Both the position numbers and the translations under genes were made by a program. From Planctomycetes bacterium UBA1146 (lineage in GTDB: Bacteria > Planctomycetota > UBA8108 > UBA1146), in NCBI GenBank assembly GCA_002311345.1, contig DCAA01000030.1:4607-41550 (forward strand): a stretch of 36,944 nt of DNA. Direction: 5' to 3'. Each line of letters starts with the position of its first letter. Within the stretch, counting starts at the first letter, position 1. The notes beneath the pieces are model-generated. The model was not told where the DNA came from and made no database searches. It was given only the letters and a program-made list of their open reading frames with translations. This document shows positions 32,337 to 36,944 of the stretch, piece after piece.

Positions 32337-34478
32337 TCAATTCCCCAGACGAAATAGGATCGCCCGGCTGGTCTGATAGTCGGGAGAAGAGCCGAGAATC
32401 ATGGCGCCTCCCCAAAGAGACACCGCCCGAGATGCGATGATGGCTCCGGAGTCATCCCCTGGAATTGACATCGTCTGGCAGACCCTCTCCAGGATGCCAG
32501 AGACTGGATCGAAGATGGCGGCCTCGGCAGTGGGCCGCCGTTCCTTCTCCAGACCTCCGGCGATGAGGATTCTGCCCCCGGGTATCAAGGCGATACACGG
32601 TTGGAACATCTCCACCGGGAGTCGTCCAGCCGGCTCCCACAGCAGTCGGATGCGACCTCTTCCGAGGTCTTCTGCCCGGACGCTGTACCCGGTTCTGCAT
32701 TCAGTGATCTGATTCGGCGAAAAGGCATCCGTTGTCGCCTCTCTCCTGGTTCCTCCTACCAGCAGGGCTCTGTTCCCCTGGCCAGTGGGGTCGTCGAGAG
32801 GGAACAGGTGTAACCCTCGCCTTGGACCCGGTAAATCAGCTCCGGAAGCAAACAGGAGTTGGCGCGCATCCCCTGAACGAGTCCGGATCCTGAATGCTTC
32901 CGGAGCAGCGAGTATGCGACAGTTCTCCGCGGTCAGTGGCACGTGTGGAGTTCCCAGCGAGCCGCCGTATCCACCATAGATCAACAGCAGTGGTTGCTCC
33001 GAGTCCTGGAACAGAACCGATGCGTGCTGGTGTCTCGGGAATCTCAACTGTCCCAGCGGGCTCGTGGTGGCCACTGCCTCGAATCCTTCGTCGGTTTTTG
33101 TTACATGCACCTCCAGGTGTTCGATAACACCGTTGAGTCGGTCGTCGAGTCGTCCTCCTACCAGGATCAGGGAATTCCCATCACCTATCTGGTGAGAGGT
33201 ATGTTCGAAGCGAGGAGTGGGTTCGGACTCTGTTTCTACCGGAATGAATTCTTTCGTGATCGCAGAAAGAAGAAATACTTCTGAATCATTTCGAGCGTGA
33301 GATCCATCCCGACCACCCATCAACAGGACGAAATCGTCCTCGGTATCGAGGATGCCATCTTCGCCTGGCAGAAGTGTCGCGGTGTGGCCTCTGCGTGGAG
33401 CATGCATCGGGATAGGGCCGAGGTGATCTCCCTGGGGATCAAGAATCCAGGCGTCCGACACCACGCGGTATCTTCCACCGGGGCGTGAGAGGCGACCTCC
33501 GGCCACCAGAACCTGACCACTGGGAAGGTGTGTGAGAGTGTGTCCCTCCAGAGCAGGGATGCCGGCAGGCAACGGAAGAGCCTGCCATGGATCACAATCG
33601 CCTTCGATATCGATGACGTTGGGAGAGGCCACTCCGGCACCCTGCATCGTGACGAGGGTATCCGTGGGCAAGATAGTAGTGGCACCGATGGCGATTCCGC
33701 TGGGAGAACCCTCGAATCGTGATCGGCCGGGGTCGTGCACCCCATCAACAGTGAGTTGAGGTGTGCTCCCGAGCAGTATTCTGGTCTCCCGAGACGGTGG
33801 ACCATCGAGGAAATGAGCGGGAGAACTTGCAGAACCGAGCCGGTCACCTTCGACGGTGAGGCGCACAAGGCTTTTCGAGATCTCGAGTTTTCTCGCTCTT
33901 AACCGATCGGATAGTTGCACCGGCTGATCCCACCTCAACAGCAGCAGATCCTCCTGGTTGACGGTCGAACTCTGATCGGAATCGATCCAGCGAGCATCGA
34001 TGAGAAGAGCAGGATCAGGAGGGGGAGGTTCCAGATCCACCGGTCCGATGAGACCCGAAAGAAGTGTTCCATCGTCATTGGTCAGCCCTAGCGATCCCAG
34101 ATCCAGAGAAATCGAGGTGGAAGGGCCGGAACTGGAAGTCCCATTGACGACCAGATCATCGAAGCCAGATTCGATGTCGACGAGCAGTACGTTTCGTGTT
34201 GATCCTGCCTTGATGACGTAGTCCCTGTTGGAGACTCCACCGGCAGGAGTGAATACGAGCCCCGTTCGCGGGTTACCGTTCAGTGTTACAGGAGAGTCGA
34301 GGACCAGGATGATTCGATCACCATTTCCGACTCCGTCATCGAAGGGTCCTTCGATGCGTGCAGAGATCAGATCGGGACGAGATGTCGGCTGACAGCCGAC
34401 AATGAGACACAAGATGCCCACCCAGACGAGGGAACGGGTTGTTCGAACTGGTCTTGTCATCACATTCGATGAAGCCAT
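32337..34478 (-). CDS. Kelch-type beta-propeller lipoprotein
   Basis: A 713-residue predicted surface or periplasmic lipoprotein. The signal peptide ends in LCLIVGC (Cys29). Residues about 35-290 are beta-rich and Ig-like. Residues about 300-710 form a Kelch beta-propeller with the usual pattern of His, paired Gly and Trp/aromatic residues: EGHTLTHLPSGQVLVAGG, RRGHTATLLPG, VLLMGGRDGSHARND, LILVGGRLDDRL, LLIYGGYGG, RILIAGGLEKE. One blade carries the insert GEDGILDTEDDFV (33331-33369). Kelch lipoproteins of this sort are typically uncharacterised; carbohydrate or protein binding is possible. ATG 34478 has a weak AGGA; ATG 34460 gives a shorter, equally good signal peptide. It lies 120 nt downstream of the HEAT gene on the same strand. 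Confidence 0.75.
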   Translation of the reverse strand: MASSNVMTRPVRTTRSLVWVGILCLIVGCQPTSRPDLISARIEGPFDDGVGNGDRIILVLDSPVTLNGNPRTGLVFTPAGGVSNRDYVIKAGSTRNVLLVDIESGFDDLVVNGTSSSGPSTSISLDLGSLGLTNDDGTLLSGLIGPVDLEPPPPDPALLIDARWIDSDQSSTVNQEDLLLLRWDQPVQLSDRLRARKLEISKSLVRLTVEGDRLGSASSPAHFLDGPPSRETRILLGSTPQLTVDGVHDPGRSRFEGSPSGIAIGATTILPTDTLVTMQGAGVASPNVIDIEGDCDPWQALPLPAGIPALEGHTLTHLPSGQVLVAGGRLSRPGGRYRVVSDAWILDPQGDHLGPIPMHAPRRGHTATLLPGEDGILDTEDDFVLLMGGRDGSHARNDSEVFLLSAITKEFIPVETESEPTPRFEHTSHQIGDGNSLILVGGRLDDRLNGVIEHLEVHVTKTDEGFEAVATTSPLGQLRFPRHQHASVLFQDSEQPLLLIYGGYGGSLGTPHVPLTAENCRILAAPEAFRIRTRSGDARQLLFASGADLPGPRRGLHLFPLDDPTGQGNRALLVGGTRREATTDAFSPNQITECRTGYSVRAEDLGRGRIRLLWEPAGRLPVEMFQPCIALIPGGRILIAGGLEKERRPTAEAAIFDPVSGILERVCQTMSIPGDDSGAIIASRAVSLWGGAMILGSSPDYQTSRAILFRLGN

Positions 34479-34598
34479 CGGTGGTTGTCCTGGTTCCTGT
34501 CAATCCGTTTCGAGAGGCGGCTGCACTGCCGAACTGTGCTGTCTTTGCGGGAATCGTGGCATCGGTCCCGGTCAGTCTCAAGCAGGCGGTAGCAGTGG

Positions 34599-35699
34599 TC
34601 AGCCGCTGATTCCCAGTTTCCCAAGTGCTCGCTGAGCCTCATCCCGCACTCGTTGAGGCTGGGAAGCATCGTTGAGGGCTGCCTGGAGTGCTTCGATAGC
34701 AGCTGTACCCTCGATCCTGAGCAGTGTCCTGACCGCGGAGATGCGGGTGGATAGCACCTGGTCTTGCTGAAGAATCCGGTTCACCAGGGGGATGGAACGG
34801 ACATCCCTGATCCCTCCGATGGCACCGAGGATTGACTGTCTTACGTACGGATTTCCCTCGGCCTGGAGTGCATTCTCGATCGATGAGACCTCGGAAAGGC
34901 TCCCCGATACTTTCATCCCGTAGGCGGCTCGCTGACGGACCCGGAAATGGGAATCGTCAGTGAGGAGTTGGGAATAGATGTCTATTGCCTCGGCAGATCG
35001 TGAACCCTCGGTCAATGCGCCGACGAAACGGTAGCGATGGATGATGGTGTCATCGGAGAGGGCGTATTCTCTCAGGATCTCGAAGGATCGCTCAGTGTCC
35101 ACAAAAGCGAGAGCGTCGATGGTGTACTTCACTTCGCTCTCTTTTTGCTCCTGAGCGCACCAATGGTAGTGTTCCACCAGCCCTGCAAGCGCTTCGTCGG
35201 TTCCGATTCTGCCGAGTGCTCTGAGCAAAAAACGGCGATTGACGAAGTCCGGTTCCTCCTCCAGTAGTCCGATCAAAAGAGCAACATGCTGGGGGCCCAG
35301 GCTCGCCAAAAGGGCTTCCAGGTCGTCTCGAGCTCTGCCCACTCGATGCGCTGTGGACGCATCCATGGCTTTATCCCACTGAGTTTTCAGGAAGTACTCG
35401 TCGATCTTCTTGCGGATGCTGAGCAGTTCTGAAGAGAGTGTATCGAGAGCAGATCGTTTGTCGGGATTGCTTCCAACGCGTGAACTGGCGCCAGCAGGAG
35501 AATTGCTTGTGGTGACCACCTCAAGCTGCGGGGCTTCGGTAACTTCAGAGGGTTGAAGAGGAATCCAGAGCGATGCGATGATCCAGCCGAGCAGCACAAG
35601 TCCCGTGAGTATCAAGACCGTGCCGAGCGCCTTGCCCGATTCCGTGGAGCGGTAGACTGATCTCTCGGAGGATTCGGTTGGTGAGGTCGGTGTCATCAT
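34599..35699 (-). CDS. Membrane-anchored HEAT-repeat protein
   Basis: A 366-residue protein with a short Ser/Thr-rich cytoplasmic N terminus, one membrane segment (about 24-46, ALGTVLILTGLVLLGWIIASLWI), a linker, a helical region (about 85-130), and HEAT/PBS-lyase-like repeats to the end. The repeats read, for example, RRFLLRALGRIGTDEALAGL, VRQRAAYGMKVSGSLSEV, VRQSILGAIGGIRDVRSI and RISAVRTLLRIEGTAAIEAL. Such proteins act as binding scaffolds; no enzyme motif is visible. The start is uncertain: ATG 35699 (chosen), ATG 35696, or TTG 35708 with GAGG seven nt upstream. It lies between two Kelch-type genes on the same strand and has no close relation to the HEAT-cyclophilin lipoprotein beyond the repeat type. 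Confidence 0.7.
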   Translation of the reverse strand: MMTPTSPTESSERSVYRSTESGKALGTVLILTGLVLLGWIIASLWIPLQPSEVTEAPQLEVVTTSNSPAGASSRVGSNPDKRSALDTLSSELLSIRKKIDEYFLKTQWDKAMDASTAHRVGRARDDLEALLASLGPQHVALLIGLLEEEPDFVNRRFLLRALGRIGTDEALAGLVEHYHWCAQEQKESEVKYTIDALAFVDTERSFEILREYALSDDTIIHRYRFVGALTEGSRSAEAIDIYSQLLTDDSHFRVRQRAAYGMKVSGSLSEVSSIENALQAEGNPYVRQSILGAIGGIRDVRSIPLVNRILQQDQVLSTRISAVRTLLRIEGTAAIEALQAALNDASQPQRVRDEAQRALGKLGISG

Positions 35700-35765
35700 T
35701 GATTCCAACCAGTTGCCTCGACCTTGCGGACGAGGTGTTCGGATCTGAAGCGGAAAACAGATCCT

Positions 35766-36944
35766 CTAAGGTCCAGGACCCGGATCATTGGTGCCAGGAA
35801 GGAGGATAACCTCGCAGTTGATGGTTGCTGGTTCGTCGCCGTAGTTCGGGAAGTAACTGGTGCCTCCACCGATGGAGACGACCCGGTCGTCTGCGGTATT
35901 CAGGACTCCGTCTTCCCCTGGGACGATATTCAACGTGTGGAGCATCTTTCCCTGAGAAAGTGCAATGAGGAAAGTACCTTCCGCGAATCCATCAAGGGTG
36001 TCATCGGCCGTATCCCCATCGATGTTGATCAAGGTGCCTGCGATTCCGGTCGGGTGAGTGATCGGATTGATGAGGCCGGTCTGATCCCATGGGGGATCGT
36101 TACCAGCAAAGTAGAACGGATCGTAGATGGTCACCCCTACGATATCGTTGGCGCACGTTCCCTGGGTGAGTTCGATACAGCCACCAGGGGTGGGAAGCAT
36201 GAAGGATCCCCCCGCGGTCAGACCTACTCCAGTGGTGACGGTCTCTTCGTTGTAGGTTCGGCGAGTTCGGACCATCACCATATCTGCCTCACTGCGGCTG
36301 AAAAAGGCACAGTTCATCGGGTCAAAGACGACCAATTCGATACCGTTTTGAAAGGCATTCCCGCCGAACAGCGTGAAAGTCAAGCCGTTGGAAGGACCTA
36401 CTCCGGTGAATGTCGCCACCAGCAGGTCGTTTTGCCCGTTGCCGGTCGGGCAGCCGGGATCATCGTTGTCTCCGTTGACGATGAGCAGGATGTTGGTCAT
36501 GCCGGGGATCGATGGAATGTCGCCTAATTGTGGATCGATGACTCCGTCTTCATCCAGATCGAACGCCAGGGTCGAATCACTGACCTGCCCCAGGTTTATC
36601 ATGATCGGATGGTTGACACGATCACCGGCGACGATTCCCGCTGCGATGCGATTGTCGGAGGTGGTGGAATCGAAGTACTCGAAGTTCTGGGAGTTGCTCG
36701 TGTCTTGTTGCCAGGGAAGTTTGAACTGAGGGGCGAAGATGGTCGAGAGGGTCTGAAATCCTCCCGCATGAAGCAGGATGTCATCGGTGGTTCCGAGCAA
36801 GCCGTCGGGGCCTGACATCGCCCCGGTGTTGTGACCTGCACGTCCCCGCGCACTGAGGAACTCCGCGTCGTCACCTGTGACGATGGAAAGAGCCGGCTCG
36901 AAACTGAGACCGGCAGGATCGAAGATTTCCATGCTCTTGAGCGA
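35766..36944 (-). CDS. Kelch-like surface protein, 3' part
   Basis: The C-terminal part (about 392 residues) of a protein that begins beyond the right edge: the frame stays open to base 36944, and the last visible residues SLKSMEIFDPAG match the end of a Kelch blade. Kelch-like pieces are RGRAGHNTGAM and ILLHAGGFQT; the rest is beta-rich with Asp/Asn/Gly-rich turns such as FDLDEDGVIDPQLGD and NIDGDTADDTLDG, which look like calcium-binding loops. Two copies of the insert seen in the neighbouring Kelch lipoprotein occur: GPDGLLGTTDDIL and GEDGVLNTADDRV. Three Cys pairs and the lack of membrane segments suggest an exported protein. No signal peptide can be judged. Function unknown. Confidence 0.65.
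   Translation of the reverse strand, partial: SLKSMEIFDPAGLSFEPALSIVTGDDAEFLSARGRAGHNTGAMSGPDGLLGTTDDILLHAGGFQTLSTIFAPQFKLPWQQDTSNSQNFEYFDSTTSDNRIAAGIVAGDRVNHPIMINLGQVSDSTLAFDLDEDGVIDPQLGDIPSIPGMTNILLIVNGDNDDPGCPTGNGQNDLLVATFTGVGPSNGLTFTLFGGNAFQNGIELVVFDPMNCAFFSRSEADMVMVRTRRTYNEETVTTGVGLTAGGSFMLPTPGGCIELTQGTCANDIVGVTIYDPFYFAGNDPPWDQTGLINPITHPTGIAGTLINIDGDTADDTLDGFAEGTFLIALSQGKMLHTLNIVPGEDGVLNTADDRVVSIGGGTSYFPNYGDEPATINCEVILLPGTNDPGPGP

Overview
The window is a gene-dense piece of a bacterial chromosome (about 31 protein genes, both ends cut inside genes). I see no tRNA, rRNA, CRISPR array, insertion sequence or phage structural gene. The gene style suggests a Planctomycetota-like Gram-negative: a TonB-like anchored squalene-cyclase-type toroid protein, large Kelch and HEAT lipoproteins, a PilM/GspL fusion, and tandem RND pumps. 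This placement is an inference from family style, not a phylogeny. HemF (oxygen-dependent) and a selenium-dependent formate dehydrogenase point to a flexible, at least partly aerobic metabolism.

Left part (1-7114). The window opens inside an fdsB/nuoF-like gene, coupled to a large formate dehydrogenase alpha subunit. That subunit looks like two ORFs, but the separating TGA is almost certainly a selenocysteine codon, with a SECIS-type hairpin just downstream. An ArnT-like glycosyltransferase follows, with its 3' end overlapping a convergent PAP2 phosphatase. On the minus strand the order of transcription is PEGA lipoprotein - murD - radA - PAP2.

Middle (9359-19431). A CxxCxxCC protein is coupled to a lipoprotein that fuses HEAT repeats to a cyclophilin. 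A TPR lipoprotein follows, bounded by a terminator hairpin. Then comes a tight minus-strand operon: toroid protein - thiS - thiG - CPBP membrane protease - XRE/S24 repressor-like regulator. In front of it are a good sigma-70-like promoter and two identical-core 15-bp palindromes (TTGCCA-N3-TGGCAA) whose centres are 23 bp apart, an arrangement like a phage-type operator. hemF lies upstream. Across an AT-rich divergent region with another perfect inverted repeat and a strong leader hairpin lies a plus-strand operon: DUF971 protein - RND adaptor - RND permease 1 - RND permease 2, closed by a terminator.

Right part (27230-end). A four-gene type II secretion/pilus assembly-platform module (gspK, a gspC-like gene, pilM/gspL fusion, gspM-like) stands without gspD, E, F or G. 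It converges on minus-strand cell-surface genes: a Kelch lipoprotein, a membrane-anchored HEAT protein, and a second Kelch-like protein cut by the window edge.

The two most interesting items are the recoded selenoprotein gene and the tandem operator with its possible partner, a double-HTH S24 regulator that has lost the catalytic lysine.
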